From a bacterium SCSIO 12844 (GTDB lineage: Bacteria > Pseudomonadota > Gammaproteobacteria > Francisellales > Francisellaceae), in assembly GCA_024397935.1 (NCBI GenBank), contig CP073743.1, forward strand, positions 2,790,001 through 2,854,000: a DNA stretch of 64,000 nucleotides. The letters are read 5' to 3'. The position numbers and the translations under genes are program-made. A model generated the notes under the pieces. It saw only the letters and a program-made list of their open reading frames with translations. It was not told the DNA's origin and searched no databases. Each line of letters begins with the position of its first letter. Within the stretch, counting starts at the first letter, position 1. This document shows positions 20,025-30,353 of the stretch, piece by piece.

Positions 20025-20276
20025 CTAACCTTTTGATAACCAAATTCGACAAATACCATACAAACTAATCAAAAGCCAAGCAACTTCTATAATAAATGCA
20101 GATAAATTAAATGCAAAATACAACGAAAATATAATCATTAACGAACCAATAAAATTAAAAATACTATAAGGCATTTTTCTAGGATTAATCTTGCCTGTTT
20201 GAATACCAAAAAAACAACCTAAACACAATACAACACCAATATTACCAACTACATTATATACCCATGAACTAATCAT
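20025..20276 (-). CDS. CBU_0592 family small membrane protein
   Basis: 83 residues, three hydrophobic helices. The pattern NVVGNIGVVLCLGCFFGIQTGKINPRKMPYSIFNFIGSL followed by FIIEVAWLLISLYGI matches the family named after Coxiella CBU_0592, in which polar asparagines and EVAW are conserved. Function is unknown. It converges with the drug-efflux gene with a 4-base gap and faces away from the aminotransferase. Confidence 0.72.
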   Translation of the reverse strand: MISSWVYNVVGNIGVVLCLGCFFGIQTGKINPRKMPYSIFNFIGSLMIIFSLYFAFNLSAFIIEVAWLLISLYGICRIWLSKG

Positions 20277-20392
20277 AAATCACCATTTATATTAAAAAAC
20301 AATTAACTTAGCGTAACCAACTTTTATCACTATTTATTCAATGCTATGGTTAAGTATTAAGCCAATTATTGCTTAATGCTTAAGGATATCCA

Positions 20393-21670
20393 ATGATACA
20401 AATTAATCCACGAATTAGCCAGGTAAAAGAATCAGCAACCCTTGCAATTAATCAAAAAATTCAAACTATGCGATCTCAAGGTCAAAGTATATGTCATTTA
20501 GGTTTTGGTCAAGCACCATTTAATATTCCTAAACTCATTCAAGAAAGTTTAAAAGCACATGCGCATCAGAAAAATTACTTACCAGGTAGCGGTCTACCCG
20601 AGCTTTGCCAAGCAGTTGCCAACTACTATCACAGTGAATTTGGCTATCAATACACAAAAGAGCATATTTTAATCGGTCCTGGCAGTAAAGAGTTATTATT
20701 TCAGTTATTTTTTATGCTTGAAGGACCGGTATTAATACCGCAATCAAGCTGGGTAAGCTATCGACCACAGATGGCATTATTAAATAAATCGTATCATATC
20801 ATTGATACGTATGAAGAAGATAATTACTGTTTAAAACCAGAAGAGCTTGAAGCAGCTTGTCTTAAATTAGCACAAAAAGACAGTTCAAAACAAAAAATAC
20901 TGATTATCAATACACCAAATAACCCAACAGGTGCAATTTATCCTAAAGATATATTAATTCAATTAGCTAAAATCTGCAGTAAGTATAACATCATCGTTAT
21001 ATCTGATGAAATCTACGCCAATATTGACTTTAGTAGCAAAAACCATACTTCCATTGCTCATTTTTACCCTCAAAGAACCATTGTCACAGGCGGCTTATCA
21101 AAATTATTTTCAGCCGGCGGTTATCGCCTAGGTGTATGCCTTATACCAGAAGCTATGCAGCAACTCTATCAAGCATTAAAGGTTATGATTAGTGAAACTT
21201 ATAGTTGTGTTTCAAGCCCTATTCAATATGCAGCACTAACAGCTTACAGTCAGTATAAAAAAATTAAACCTTATTTAGATGATTGCACTAGAGTACATAA
21301 AATTGCCTCATTATACCTCTATAAACGCTTTATCAATATGGGATTAAGCCTACCTAAACCACAAGGTGCATTTTATCTATTTCCTAATTTTAAAGCCTAT
21401 CAAGCATCATTTGATCAATTGAATATTAAAAGCAATACTCAATTAGCTAATATGATTTTAGAGCAAACACAGGTAGCGCTTTTACCTGGTGAAGACTTTT
21501 ATCGCAATGTGAATGAATATACCTTTAGGGCTGCATCAACAGATTATAATGGTCAAAAAGCTTTAGAAGCCTATCAACAAGGTGACACAAATGATGCAAT
21601 CATTAATCATCATATGAAGAGTTTAGTTGAAGGCTGTAATCGTTTAGAGAGATGGTTAGATAACTTATAA
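20393..21670 (+). CDS. Class I/II PLP-dependent aminotransferase
   Basis: 425 residues. Fold type I aminotransferase marks are [17 protein letters not shown], the [11 protein letters not shown] loop, [11 protein letters not shown], and the PLP lysine in [16 protein letters not shown]. The length is about 25 residues more than AspC-like enzymes, with the extra at the C-terminus (helical, [13 protein letters not shown]). It could act on aspartate, aromatic or branched amino acids. Its 3' end overlaps that of pckA by 6 bases on the other strand. Confidence 0.83.
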   Translation: MIQINPRISQVKESATLAINQKIQTMRSQGQSICHLGFGQAPFNIPKLIQESLKAHAHQKNYLPGSGLPELCQAVANYYHSEFGYQYTKEHILIGPGSKELLFQLFFMLEGPVLIPQSSWVSYRPQMALLNKSYHIIDTYEEDNYCLKPEELEAACLKLAQKDSSKQKILIINTPNNPTGAIYPKDILIQLAKICSKYNIIVISDEIYANIDFSSKNHTSIAHFYPQRTIVTGGLSKLFSAGGYRLGVCLIPEAMQQLYQALKVMISETYSCVSSPIQYAALTAYSQYKKIKPYLDDCTRVHKIASLYLYKRFINMGLSLPKPQGAFYLFPNFKAYQASFDQLNIKSNTQLANMILEQTQVALLPGEDFYRNVNEYTFRAASTDYNGQKALEAYQQGDTNDAIINHHMKSLVEGCNRLERWLDNL

Positions 21671-23287
21671 CTTAGGCCCATAAGCTTCAAGCATTTGACC
21701 AATTTCTGTTTGCGTAAAACGTTTAAAATTATGAATAAATTTTTCAATTAATTGCAGATACGTTTTATCGTATGCACCTTTATCAGCCCATGTATTTCTA
21801 GGATTTAAAATACTTGGATCAACATTGGCTAACTCACTTGGCACTTCAAAGCCAAAATAGCTATCAACATACCACTTAGCATCCTCTGTAATACCATTTA
21901 ATACCGCATTGATAATTGCTCGTGTCTCTTTAATTGAAATACGATGGCCATTGTTAAAATCACCACCGGTCCAACCAGTATTAACAAGATATGCTTTTGT
22001 ACCATGCTGCTGCATTTTATGACCTAAAATCTCTGCATATTGTGTTGGGTGCAATAATAAAAATGGCTGACCAAAACAAGCTGAAAATACAGCTGTAGGT
22101 TCTTTAACCCCTAATTCAGTACCTGCTACTTTTGCTGTATAGCCTGATAAAAACTGATACATTGCTTGCTCTTTGGTTAGCTTAGCCACTGGCGGTAAAA
22201 CACCATAAGCATCACAAGTTAGAAAAATAATCGTATCCGGATGCCCTGCTTTTGAAACAGGTTTAACAATATTATCAATATGGTAAATTGGGTAAGAAAC
22301 TCGCGTATTTTCAGTCTTTTCACTTGAATCAAAATCAATTTTTCCATCTGCATCAACAACTACATTTTCCAATAATGCATCACGACGAATTGCTTGATAA
22401 ATTTCAGGTTCATCATTTTTTGATAGACGAATGGTTTTTGCATAACAACCACCTTCTAAATTAAAGATACCATCATTATCCCAACCATGCTCATCATCAC
22501 CAATTAAAGCACGCTCTGGATCGGTTGAAAGTGTTGTCTTACCAGTACCTGATAGACCAAAAAATAAAGCTGAGTCACCATTTTTAGCAACATTTGCTGA
22601 GCAATGAAATGAGCCAATACCATCTAATGGTAAAAAGTAATTCATAATCGAAAAAATACCTTTTTTAATTTCACCACCATACCAGGTTCCACCAATAATC
22701 GTCATACGCTCATCTAAATTAAAACCAACAAATACTTCAGAGCGCAAGCCCCACTGTTGATAATCATCACAGGTGATTTTACAAGCATTTAATATAGTCC
22801 AATCAGGCTGAAAGTTCTCAAGCTCACTGTCAGTTGGGCGAATAAACATATTCTTAAAAAAATGTGCCATCCAAGCAATTTCAGTGACTAAGCGTACTGA
22901 TAAGCGTGTTTGAGGGTTTGCACCACAAAATCCATCGATTACATATAATTTTTTTGCATTTAGCTGTTTTTGAGCAAGTGATTTAACATGATTCCATGTA
23001 TCTATAGACATTTTTTGATTATCTGAGCCATCTTCATCCCACCAAACAGTTTGAAGTGCTTTCTCTGTTGCAACAATATATTTATCTTTTGGTGAACGGC
23101 CAGTAAAACGCCCTGTATCTACTGTCACAGCACCTAATTCAGTTACGATACCTTTAGCATACCCTTCTGCTTTTTCTGATGTTTCATCTTCAAAAAGCTG
23201 TTGATACGATGGGTTATACACAATCTCTTTTGGTTCATGAACTCCTACATCAGATAAATTCACTGCTAATTCAGTTGACTCAGTCAT
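21665..23287 (-). CDS. pckA: ATP-dependent phosphoenolpyruvate carboxykinase
   Basis: 540 residues from the ATG at 23287. A GTG nine bases upstream reads in frame, but aaggag lies directly against it and about ten bases from the ATG, which therefore is the better start. It catalyses oxaloacetate + ATP to phosphoenolpyruvate, the first step of gluconeogenesis. The P-loop [11 protein letters not shown], the kinase-2-type GDDEHGW, and [19 protein letters not shown] show the ATP type. It is a single gene with a probable own promoter in 23288-23400. Confidence 0.96.
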   Translation of the reverse strand: MTESTELAVNLSDVGVHEPKEIVYNPSYQQLFEDETSEKAEGYAKGIVTELGAVTVDTGRFTGRSPKDKYIVATEKALQTVWWDEDGSDNQKMSIDTWNHVKSLAQKQLNAKKLYVIDGFCGANPQTRLSVRLVTEIAWMAHFFKNMFIRPTDSELENFQPDWTILNACKITCDDYQQWGLRSEVFVGFNLDERMTIIGGTWYGGEIKKGIFSIMNYFLPLDGIGSFHCSANVAKNGDSALFFGLSGTGKTTLSTDPERALIGDDEHGWDNDGIFNLEGGCYAKTIRLSKNDEPEIYQAIRRDALLENVVVDADGKIDFDSSEKTENTRVSYPIYHIDNIVKPVSKAGHPDTIIFLTCDAYGVLPPVAKLTKEQAMYQFLSGYTAKVAGTELGVKEPTAVFSACFGQPFLLLHPTQYAEILGHKMQQHGTKAYLVNTGWTGGDFNNGHRISIKETRAIINAVLNGITEDAKWYVDSYFGFEVPSELANVDPSILNPRNTWADKGAYDKTYLQLIEKFIHNFKRFTQTEIGQMLEAYGPKL

Positions 23288-23403
23288 TACTAACACACTC
23301 CTTTTAAGTCGCTAATCATAAAAAAATTTAATGCCCGATATCATAACTGATAAAAAGGCGAAAGGTAACTAAAAACGCTTGAATTCTCTTTTGAGTTAAC
23401 TAC

Positions 23404-24090
23404 TTAACAAGCATAATCAAAAGGTGCATATAACTTAACTTTTGATATTTCAGATAATTTTTCCAAATAAATTAAAATAGGTTCTGGTAATTTAATCACA
23501 TCTACAGCTAATGTGAGCAGGCGCAACAGAGGGAAAAACTCAATATCATCATATGAAAGTAAAAAGTTACTCACACCATTACTAGCATCAACTATACGTT
23601 GCTCAAAAAATGGCATCACTTGACTTAGTAGATTTTCAGTATCGGCGATATATAAATCTGAATGCTTCAATGCATAATCAAAGTCAATTGCCATTTTTTC
23701 TTCTTTAGGGACTTTAAAATAGCTAATTGCAGAATCTGTTGGAAACACCCCTTTATTTTGAGGATGGTGATAGAGTCTCGGGTAAGTTAAATATCGAATA
23801 TAATAATGTAATTTATCCATTAATTGATCAAAATTTTTATTTGCCTTTTTAGACTGAATAATAGATTTACCATCTAACGCATCTAAATAGCTACATATAT
23901 CAATACTTTCAGGCATAAAGCTTAAATCTTCTTTTTGTAGAATTGGTGCTAATTTTTTACCAATCATATTCATTGGTGTTTGTACATCATCATAAACTAA
24001 ATCAATAATTTTCAAATTAATATTATTAATTGCAGCTGCTAGTCGTGGCCTTACACAATAAGGACAATGTTCATATTGAAATAATTTCAT
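23404..24090 (-). CDS. grxB: Glutaredoxin 2-like protein
   Basis: 228 residues, slightly longer than the 215 of Escherichia coli GrxB. An N-terminal glutaredoxin domain with the active site EHCPYCVRPRLA is followed by an all-helical GST-like C-terminal domain, the layout of GrxB. The cis-proline region is QTPMNMIGKKLAPILQ and PESIDICSYLD fits the family. It reduces protein disulfides with glutathione, so a glutathione supply is expected; no gshA or gshB is in the window except the GCS2-like gene at 38.4 kb. Confidence 0.88.
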   Translation of the reverse strand: MKLFQYEHCPYCVRPRLAAAINNINLKIIDLVYDDVQTPMNMIGKKLAPILQKEDLSFMPESIDICSYLDALDGKSIIQSKKANKNFDQLMDKLHYYIRYLTYPRLYHHPQNKGVFPTDSAISYFKVPKEEKMAIDFDYALKHSDLYIADTENLLSQVMPFFEQRIVDASNGVSNFLLSYDDIEFFPLLRLLTLAVDVIKLPEPILIYLEKLSEISKVKLYAPFDYAC

Positions 24091-24166
24091 TTAAGACCTC
24101 TAATTTCTTCAATACAAATGACCAATAACATTAAATTTAAGCCTAAAATCATGATTATCCATAAAT

Positions 24167-24182
24167 ATAATGTCTGATTATT
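24167..24182. promoter_or_regulatory. Palindromic site shared with the LuxR promoter
   Basis: The 16 bases ataatgtctgattatt occur here, 109 bases before the ATG of the first secreted protein, and again at 38362-38377, upstream of LuxR-type gene 1. The core ATAAT-gtctg-ATTAT is an inverted repeat. In AT-rich sequence one 16-base match per 64 kb may be chance, so it is only a candidate operator. Confidence 0.4.
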
Positions 24183-24290
24183 TAAATTTATTGTTTTTTT
24201 GCTTACTTTTAATATATAATAAATTTAATGCTAAAAACTGGCAAGTATTCTAAATACCGTAAATTCAAATTTTAGGTTGAGGTTGCAACA

Positions 24291-25022
24291 ATGAATAAAC
24301 TTCAGAAGACTTCATTTCTCACGTTTTGTCTTAGTCTATTTTTAATTCCAACTAGTCTTTTTGCTTGTAATGCCAGTGTGAAATTTCATGCACAAAATAA
24401 TTGTCCCTGGCCTGTTGATTTCAAGACCCATTATGATGGTAACAAATACTCTAGTCAAAGCTTTACCCTACAACCAGGAGAAAGCTATAATATTGGTGAA
24501 AAATGGGAAACAACAATTAATGTTTCAGACTCATATGGCGATAGAGCAACTGTTTGGTTGCATTCAAAATATACTGCACGTTGGCCTTGGGAGAATCAAT
24601 GCACCTATTATTACTCACCAAGAAACGTTGTAGGTTATTATCTCTCTGGACATGATTGGCACGGCTCCGCGCCAACAGTGACTTTTACAGCTTGTCAAAG
24701 TGGTGCTATTGCTAAAATTAAAACCATCGGCTTAGGTAATACTAGCATCTCAAAAAATGGCCTACTACAAAAAGACAGTCAAACCATTAATCTAACCAGT
24801 GATAAAGATACTTATAAAATTCACTTCACTTCTACAGGCAGTTACTGCACTTTTAAACTTGGCGAAGGTATTTATTGTGATCAAAATGATGTTGGCGCAA
24901 TTTTTACAACGGGTAATCTAATCTTTGCTTGTCAACAAGTAAACCCACAACAAGGCCGATGTGGCTGGGCTAATAAAAAAGACTCAGTATCATCAAGTGG
25001 TTACATTAACATTCATTCATAA
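24291..25022 (+). CDS. Secreted eight-cysteine protein A
   Basis: 243 residues with a clear signal peptide (cut after about LFA, residue 25; the next residue is Cys). The mature part holds eight cysteines, all kept in the neighbouring paralogue, so four disulfides are likely. The N-terminal NNCPWPVDF...TLQPGESYNIG recalls the first strands of thaumatin-like proteins (an N.C...V followed by L.PGES), but the rest is not a match I can confirm. The sequence is rich in Ser, Thr, Gly and aromatic residues, as in extracellular beta-proteins. The short motif before the Cys could also be read as a weak lipobox. The function is unknown. Confidence 0.75.
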   Translation: MNKLQKTSFLTFCLSLFLIPTSLFACNASVKFHAQNNCPWPVDFKTHYDGNKYSSQSFTLQPGESYNIGEKWETTINVSDSYGDRATVWLHSKYTARWPWENQCTYYYSPRNVVGYYLSGHDWHGSAPTVTFTACQSGAIAKIKTIGLGNTSISKNGLLQKDSQTINLTSDKDTYKIHFTSTGSYCTFKLGEGIYCDQNDVGAIFTTGNLIFACQQVNPQQGRCGWANKKDSVSSSGYINIHS

Positions 25023-25055
25023 CAACGATTATATTGCATAGGAGCAATTTCTAAA

Positions 25056-25802
25056 ATGATAAAAACTATAACAATGACAAAAACAGTTATACTATGTTTG
25101 ATGCTTTGGCTACTATATCCATTTGCCTATGCATGTAATGCCAGTGTTAATATTAACCTTAAAAATAACTGCCCTTGGCCAGTTGATTTTACTTATCAAA
25201 AGTCAGGTTCAAGCCAAGCTGACCACTATACACTACAACCTGGTGGTAGCCACTCAGTTGGTAAAAAAACGGAGATTACTTTTACCGTTACTGATACCTA
25301 TGGTGATAAAGCAACGGTATGGCTACACTCGCATTATCACTTTCATTGGGGCTTTGGTAATCAATGTAACTACTATTATTCTCCAAGAGATTTAGGTTCT
25401 ATTGGTTATCCAATATCTGAACACGAATGGAGTGGTTCAACGCCAACGCTTGATTTAACTGCATGCCAAAATGGTGCTCAAGCCCAAATTAAAACAATTG
25501 GACTAGGTAAAGTGAGTATTTCTAAAAATGGCTTATATCAAACAAATGATCAAACGATTAATATTACAAGTGGCAGTGATACTTATAAAATTAATTTTAC
25601 TGGTACTGGCACATACTGTACATTCAAATTAGGTCAAGGAATTTATTGTAGTCATGATAATGTTGGTTCAATCTTTACAACAGGTAAACTGATATTTGCA
25701 TGCCAACAAGTTACATCTGGTGAAGGAAAATGTGGTTGGGCTGGCAATACTCAATCAAGCTCCAATAATTATGGCGCTGTTAACGTATCAGGCATTAGTT
25801 AG
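25056..25802 (+). CDS. Secreted eight-cysteine protein B, paralogue of A
   Basis: 248 residues, about 60 percent identical by eye to protein A over the mature chain, with the same eight cysteines and the shared stretches KTIGLG, SISKNGL, YCTFKLG and FACQQV. A signal peptide ends near AYA (residue 27). The gene follows by 33 bases with aggag about eleven bases before its ATG, so the two form one unit made by tandem duplication. The divergence from A is largest in loops (residues 44-60 and 86-110), which could mean differing ligands. Function unknown. Confidence 0.75.
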   Translation: MIKTITMTKTVILCLMLWLLYPFAYACNASVNINLKNNCPWPVDFTYQKSGSSQADHYTLQPGGSHSVGKKTEITFTVTDTYGDKATVWLHSHYHFHWGFGNQCNYYYSPRDLGSIGYPISEHEWSGSTPTLDLTACQNGAQAQIKTIGLGKVSISKNGLYQTNDQTINITSGSDTYKINFTGTGTYCTFKLGQGIYCSHDNVGSIFTTGKLIFACQQVTSGEGKCGWAGNTQSSSNNYGAVNVSGIS

Positions 25803-25925
25803 ATAAATAAATAATTTTTTCTTTAATATTCTTTAACACAAAGATTGAAGCTTAAGATAATCTTAGTGATAATAGGTCAGTTATTAAAAACTTTAAGAAG
25901 AATAATTAAAATTAAGCAACAATCT

Positions 25926-26894
25926 ATGCAAATTTTAAGAAAAGCTAGCCTTAGAACATTCACTAAGCCAACTGCTGTTACCATCGGTTCCTTTGATGGT
26001 ATTCATAAAGGCCACCAATTTGTACTTCAAAACTTAAATAAGATAGCTCAAAGTAATAACTTAACACCTATTGTCATCTGTTTTGAACCACAGCCAAAAG
26101 AATTTTTTTTAAAAGATAAAGCACCAAAACGTTTAACAGCACTACGAGATCGAATCCAGTTGATTAAGCGCTCAGGCATTGACACCATCTTGGTCCTTAG
26201 ATTCAATGAACAATTAAAAAACTTAACTGCTAAAGCATTTATTGAAACTATTTTAGTTCAAGGTGTTAATGTCAAACACATTTTAATTGGTGATGACTTT
26301 CGTTTTGGTAAAAATCAACAAGGGGATATTCAATTACTTGAATCTATAGCAGATGCTTATAACTATACGGTTGATAAGCTTGAAAGTTTTCTTTATCAAG
26401 ATAAGCGAATTAGTAGCTCCATTATTCGTCAACTCATTAAAGACGGCAATTTCACTGACGCAAAGCATTATTTAGGCTACAGTTATCGAATTACGGGAAA
26501 AATTATACATGGTGACAAAAACGGCAGGAAACTTGGATTTGCAACAATCAATATTCCACTAAAACAAGCAATGGCAGTTGCTGGCGTTTATGTTGTAAAA
26601 GTGAGTATAGATGATAAGTCATACTTTGGTGTTGCCAATGTAGGCATTCGACCCACGGTAAAAGGGCTTAAACGTTTACTTGAAGTACATATATTTAATT
26701 TTAATCGATCAGTTTATCATAAAGTTGCACAAATAGAGTTTTTACATTGGCTTAGAAATGAAGTAAAATTTGCCAGTTTAGATGATTTAAAAACACAAAT
26801 AGCACTTGATACTCAACAAGCACAGTCATGGTTAAATGATCATCAATACCAATTAATAGAAGAACATCAGAGAGTTAAAGAGGCAACTAAATGA
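25926..26894 (+). CDS. ribF: Bifunctional riboflavin kinase / FAD synthetase
   Basis: 322 residues from the ATG at 25926. The open frame extends to a TTG at 25845, but the extra 27 residues match nothing and the family begins close to MQILR. The FAD synthetase part has TIGSFDGIHKGHQ and LIGDDFRFGKNQQGD with SSSIIRQLI; the kinase part has GKIIHGDKNGRKLGFATIN and GVANVGIRPTV. It makes FMN and FAD. Its stop overlaps the ileS start by four bases (ATGA), giving translational coupling. Confidence 0.93.
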   Translation: MQILRKASLRTFTKPTAVTIGSFDGIHKGHQFVLQNLNKIAQSNNLTPIVICFEPQPKEFFLKDKAPKRLTALRDRIQLIKRSGIDTILVLRFNEQLKNLTAKAFIETILVQGVNVKHILIGDDFRFGKNQQGDIQLLESIADAYNYTVDKLESFLYQDKRISSSIIRQLIKDGNFTDAKHYLGYSYRITGKIIHGDKNGRKLGFATINIPLKQAMAVAGVYVVKVSIDDKSYFGVANVGIRPTVKGLKRLLEVHIFNFNRSVYHKVAQIEFLHWLRNEVKFASLDDLKTQIALDTQQAQSWLNDHQYQLIEEHQRVKEATK

Positions 26895-29707
26895 CCGACT
26901 ATAAAGATACGCTTAATTTGCCTAACACATCATTTGCGATGCGTGGCAATCTTGCTCAAAGTGAACCAAAGCGTTTGAAACAGTGGCAAAATGATAATCT
27001 TTATCAAAAAATTGCTAACCATACAAAGGGTCGCAAACAATTCATCTTACACGATGGCCCACCCTATGCTAATGGCGATATTCACGTTGGACATGCAGTC
27101 AATAAAATTCTCAAAGACTTTATTTTAAAAGCCAAACGTTTAGATGGTTTTGATACGCCTTATATACCTGGCTGGGATTGCCATGGCCTACCGATTGAAG
27201 TTCAAATTGAGAAAAAGATTGGTAAACCTGGTGTTAAAGTTGATGCTAATAAATTTAGAGCAGAGTGCCGAAAATATGCTAAAGCCCAAGTAGAGCGTCA
27301 GAAAAAAGATTTTATTCGCCTTGGAATCTTAGGTGATTGGGAAAACCCTTATTTAACTATGGATTATACCTATGAAGCGGATATTGTTAAAAACTTAGCT
27401 AAAATTGTTAAAAATGGTCATTTAACCAAAGGATTTAAGCCTGTTCACTGGTGCTTTGATTGTAGAAGTTCATTATCTGAAGCTGAAATTGAGTATAAAG
27501 ATAAAGAATCTCCTTCTATCGATGTTAAATTTAATGTTACCAATGCTCAACAATGGTCAGATGCATTAGCACTAGAATCCTTGCCTGAGCATACATCTGT
27601 CATTATTTGGACGACAACACCTTGGACATTACCTGCAAACCAGGCAATTACCTTTGGTCGCGATATTGATTATGTTTTAATTGAACTAGCTAATACCAAT
27701 GAAGCAATTATTGTTGCTAAGCCTTTATATACAGAAGTTTTAGATCGTTGTGGTATTGACCAATATCATATTAAAGCTCAATTTAAAGGAAGTATATTTG
27801 AAGGCTTATCCGTTAAACATCCTTTCTATGATAAAACCGTACCACTACTTGAAGCAGAACATGTGACAACCGATTCCGGAACAGGCCTTGTACACAATGC
27901 ATCAGCCCACGGTGCTGAAGACTTTGTAATTGGAGAAAAAAATAACTTAAAACTTGAAAATCCAGTTGGCGCTAATGGCTGCTATATTCAAGGTACTGAA
28001 TTATTTGAAGGTCAATTTATCTTTAAAGCCAATAATCATATTATCGATGTCTTAGCCGAAAAAGGCAACTTACTACATGCTGATGCCACTGTTCATAGTT
28101 ACCCGCATTGTTGGCGACATAAGTCACCTGTCATCTTTAGAGCAACACCGCAATGGTTTATCAGTATGGATAAAAAAGATCTACGTACTCAAACATTAGA
28201 AGCGGTTAAAGATATTAAGTGGCTGCCTACATCCGGTGAAAAACGTTTTAGAAGTATGATTGAATCTCGTCCAGACTGGTGTATTTCTAGACAACGTACG
28301 TGGAATACGCCAATTGCTTTATTCGTCCATAAAGATACGGGGGAACTACACCCAAATACCAATGACATCTTTGATCAAGTAATTAAGAAAATTGAGCAAG
28401 GTGGTATTGAGGCTTGGTTTAACAGTGATGATGCTGAGTTTATTGGCAGTGATACGGATACTTATGTACGCTCAAGCGATACACTTGATGTTTGGTTTGA
28501 TTCAGGTAGCTCAAATTACTGTGTTGTTGAAAAAAGACCAGAATTAAGCTTTCCAGCTGATTTATATTTAGAAGGTTCTGACCAACATCGAGGCTGGTTT
28601 CAAACATCCATGTTAACCTCAATAGCAAGAGAGGGTATAGCACCTTACAAGCAAGTTATTACGCATGGCTTTACCGTAGATAAAGATGGTAGAAAGATGT
28701 CTAAATCACTTGGTAATGTCATAGCACCTCAAGAAATTGTCCAAGAATTAGGTGCTGATATTTTAAGGCTTTGGACGGCATCTGTTGATTATCAAACTGA
28801 GATGACCATTTCAAAAGAGATATTAAAGCGCACTTCAGATACTTATCGTCGTATTCGCAATACAGCGCGCTTTTTATTAGCCAACCTTCATGGGTTTAAT
28901 CCTCAAGAAGATCAAGTTGATTTTAATGATATGGTTGAACTAGATAAATGGGCTGTAGCAAGAACCTCACAATTACAAAAAGAAATTATTCAAGCTTATG
29001 AAAACTACCAATTCCATCATATTACTCAATTAATTCATCATTTCTGTTCTATTGAGATGGGTAGTTTTTATTTAGATATTATTAAAGATCGACAATATAC
29101 TACCAAAGAAAATAGCTTAGCTCGACGCTCTGCACAAACTGCAATGTATCATATCATTCAAGCACTGGTGCGTTGGATTAGTCCAATCTTAAGTTTTACT
29201 GCTGATGAAATTTGGCAAGCCATACCAGGAGAAAAACTAGAGTCAGTCTTTTTAAGTCAATGGTATGAAAATTTATCTGACTTTGATGATAACACCGCAA
29301 TTGATTTAAATTTCTGGCAAGAGATTATGCCACTTCGTGATAAGGTAAATGTATTAATTGAAAAGAAGCGCAATCAACAATTAATCGGTTCATCACTTGA
29401 AGCACAAGTTACCCTTTATGCCAATGGCACACTATATGAGAAATTATTAACCTTAAAAGATGAACTTCGATTTGCATTAATTACATCAAGCGCCATTGTT
29501 AAGCCGCTTTCAGAATCACCTCAGACACTTGATGTATCTGAAATTGATGGTTTAAAAATTGAAGTTACTGCTATAAACTACCCTAAATGCCAGCGCTGCT
29601 GGCACAGAAGAGAAGATGTTGGTAGTAACCCAGAATTTCCAGATATCTGTAGCCGCTGTGTAACGAATATTGTATCTGAAACTGGAGAAGTTCGTCATTA
29701 TGCCTAA
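26891..29707 (+). CDS. ileS: Isoleucyl-tRNA synthetase
   Basis: 938 residues, normal length. The class I HIGH box appears as DIHVGHAVN, KMSKS as GRKMSKSLGN, the editing (CP1) domain has WTTTPWTLPANQA, and a zinc site lies at the C-terminus (CQRCWHRREDVGSNPEFPDICSRC). It belongs to the usual ribF-ileS-lspA set, overlapping the former by 4 bases and the latter by 8. Confidence 0.97.
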   Translation: MTDYKDTLNLPNTSFAMRGNLAQSEPKRLKQWQNDNLYQKIANHTKGRKQFILHDGPPYANGDIHVGHAVNKILKDFILKAKRLDGFDTPYIPGWDCHGLPIEVQIEKKIGKPGVKVDANKFRAECRKYAKAQVERQKKDFIRLGILGDWENPYLTMDYTYEADIVKNLAKIVKNGHLTKGFKPVHWCFDCRSSLSEAEIEYKDKESPSIDVKFNVTNAQQWSDALALESLPEHTSVIIWTTTPWTLPANQAITFGRDIDYVLIELANTNEAIIVAKPLYTEVLDRCGIDQYHIKAQFKGSIFEGLSVKHPFYDKTVPLLEAEHVTTDSGTGLVHNASAHGAEDFVIGEKNNLKLENPVGANGCYIQGTELFEGQFIFKANNHIIDVLAEKGNLLHADATVHSYPHCWRHKSPVIFRATPQWFISMDKKDLRTQTLEAVKDIKWLPTSGEKRFRSMIESRPDWCISRQRTWNTPIALFVHKDTGELHPNTNDIFDQVIKKIEQGGIEAWFNSDDAEFIGSDTDTYVRSSDTLDVWFDSGSSNYCVVEKRPELSFPADLYLEGSDQHRGWFQTSMLTSIAREGIAPYKQVITHGFTVDKDGRKMSKSLGNVIAPQEIVQELGADILRLWTASVDYQTEMTISKEILKRTSDTYRRIRNTARFLLANLHGFNPQEDQVDFNDMVELDKWAVARTSQLQKEIIQAYENYQFHHITQLIHHFCSIEMGSFYLDIIKDRQYTTKENSLARRSAQTAMYHIIQALVRWISPILSFTADEIWQAIPGEKLESVFLSQWYENLSDFDDNTAIDLNFWQEIMPLRDKVNVLIEKKRNQQLIGSSLEAQVTLYANGTLYEKLLTLKDELRFALITSSAIVKPLSESPQTLDVSEIDGLKIEVTAINYPKCQRCWHRREDVGSNPEFPDICSRCVTNIVSETGEVRHYA

Positions 29708-30200
29708 TCAAAATAAAGGGCAATTACGTTGGTTATGGGTTTCAGCTTTAATGCTTGTAATGGACTTTACAACCAAGCTCTATGCTTTACAGCATCTCAC
29801 CTACAATGAACCTGTAAAAGTCTTGCCATTTCTAAATATTACATTAGCTTTTAATCGTGGCGCTGCATTTAGTTTTTTAGCTTATGAGGATGGTTGGCAG
29901 CTGTGGTTTTTTTCAAGTATTGCAATCATTGTCGCTATCGTTATTTTATATTGGTTAACACAAGTCCCTAGAAATCGTAACCTACAAGCGATCTCACTCT
30001 GTTTGATTTTATCGGGTGCAATTGGTAACGTTTTTGATCGAATTAATTATGGCTATGTGATTGATTTTATCGATCTGCATTATAAAAGTTATCACTGGCC
30101 AACATTCAATATTGCCGACTCTGCTATTTGTATTGGGGCCTTTTTCTTTGTTATATCTTCAATTTTTTGCCGCAAAAAAGAAAAAAATAAAACCAACTAA
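29700..30200 (+). CDS. lspA: Lipoprotein signal peptidase (SPase II)
   Basis: 166 residues from the ATG at 29700, which has ggag about eleven bases before it; an upstream TTG inside ileS would add ten unneeded residues. Four membrane helices. Conserved parts are MDFTTKLYA, AFNRGAAFSFL, GAIGNVFDRINYGYVIDFID and FNIADSAICIGA, with the two catalytic aspartates in FDR and IADS. It cleaves signal peptides of diacylated prolipoproteins. Confidence 0.94.
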   Translation: MPNQNKGQLRWLWVSALMLVMDFTTKLYALQHLTYNEPVKVLPFLNITLAFNRGAAFSFLAYEDGWQLWFFSSIAIIVAIVILYWLTQVPRNRNLQAISLCLILSGAIGNVFDRINYGYVIDFIDLHYKSYHWPTFNIADSAICIGAFFFVISSIFCRKKEKNKTN

Positions 30201-30269
30201 AAAAATTTAAAAATATATTACTTTATGGTGTTTTCAATCATACTTTCTCATGATAGTATCGTAAATCTG

Positions 30270-30304
30270 CCTTTCATTAAACATGATGAAACTCATCTGA
30301 AAGG
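30270..30304 (+). promoter_or_regulatory. Hairpin in the leader of the DUF3573 gene
   Basis: Arms cctttca (30270-30276) and tgaaagg (30298-30304) flank an inner stem gatga/tcatc (30285-30289 with 30293-30297); the 3' arms are contiguous while the 5' side has an 8-base bulge. It ends about 50 bases before the ATG, within a likely 5' untranslated region. Outer membrane protein messages often carry stabilising 5' hairpins; this is an inference. Confidence 0.35.
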
Positions 30305-30353
30305 TTAAGAAAAGTACAGTATTGATTTAAAACGGTCCAAGGGAGAAATCTTT

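Noticed and set aside
25845-25925. Longer RibF with TTG start
   Set aside because: The extra 27 residues are not in the family; the ATG at 25926 aligns with the usual N-terminus.
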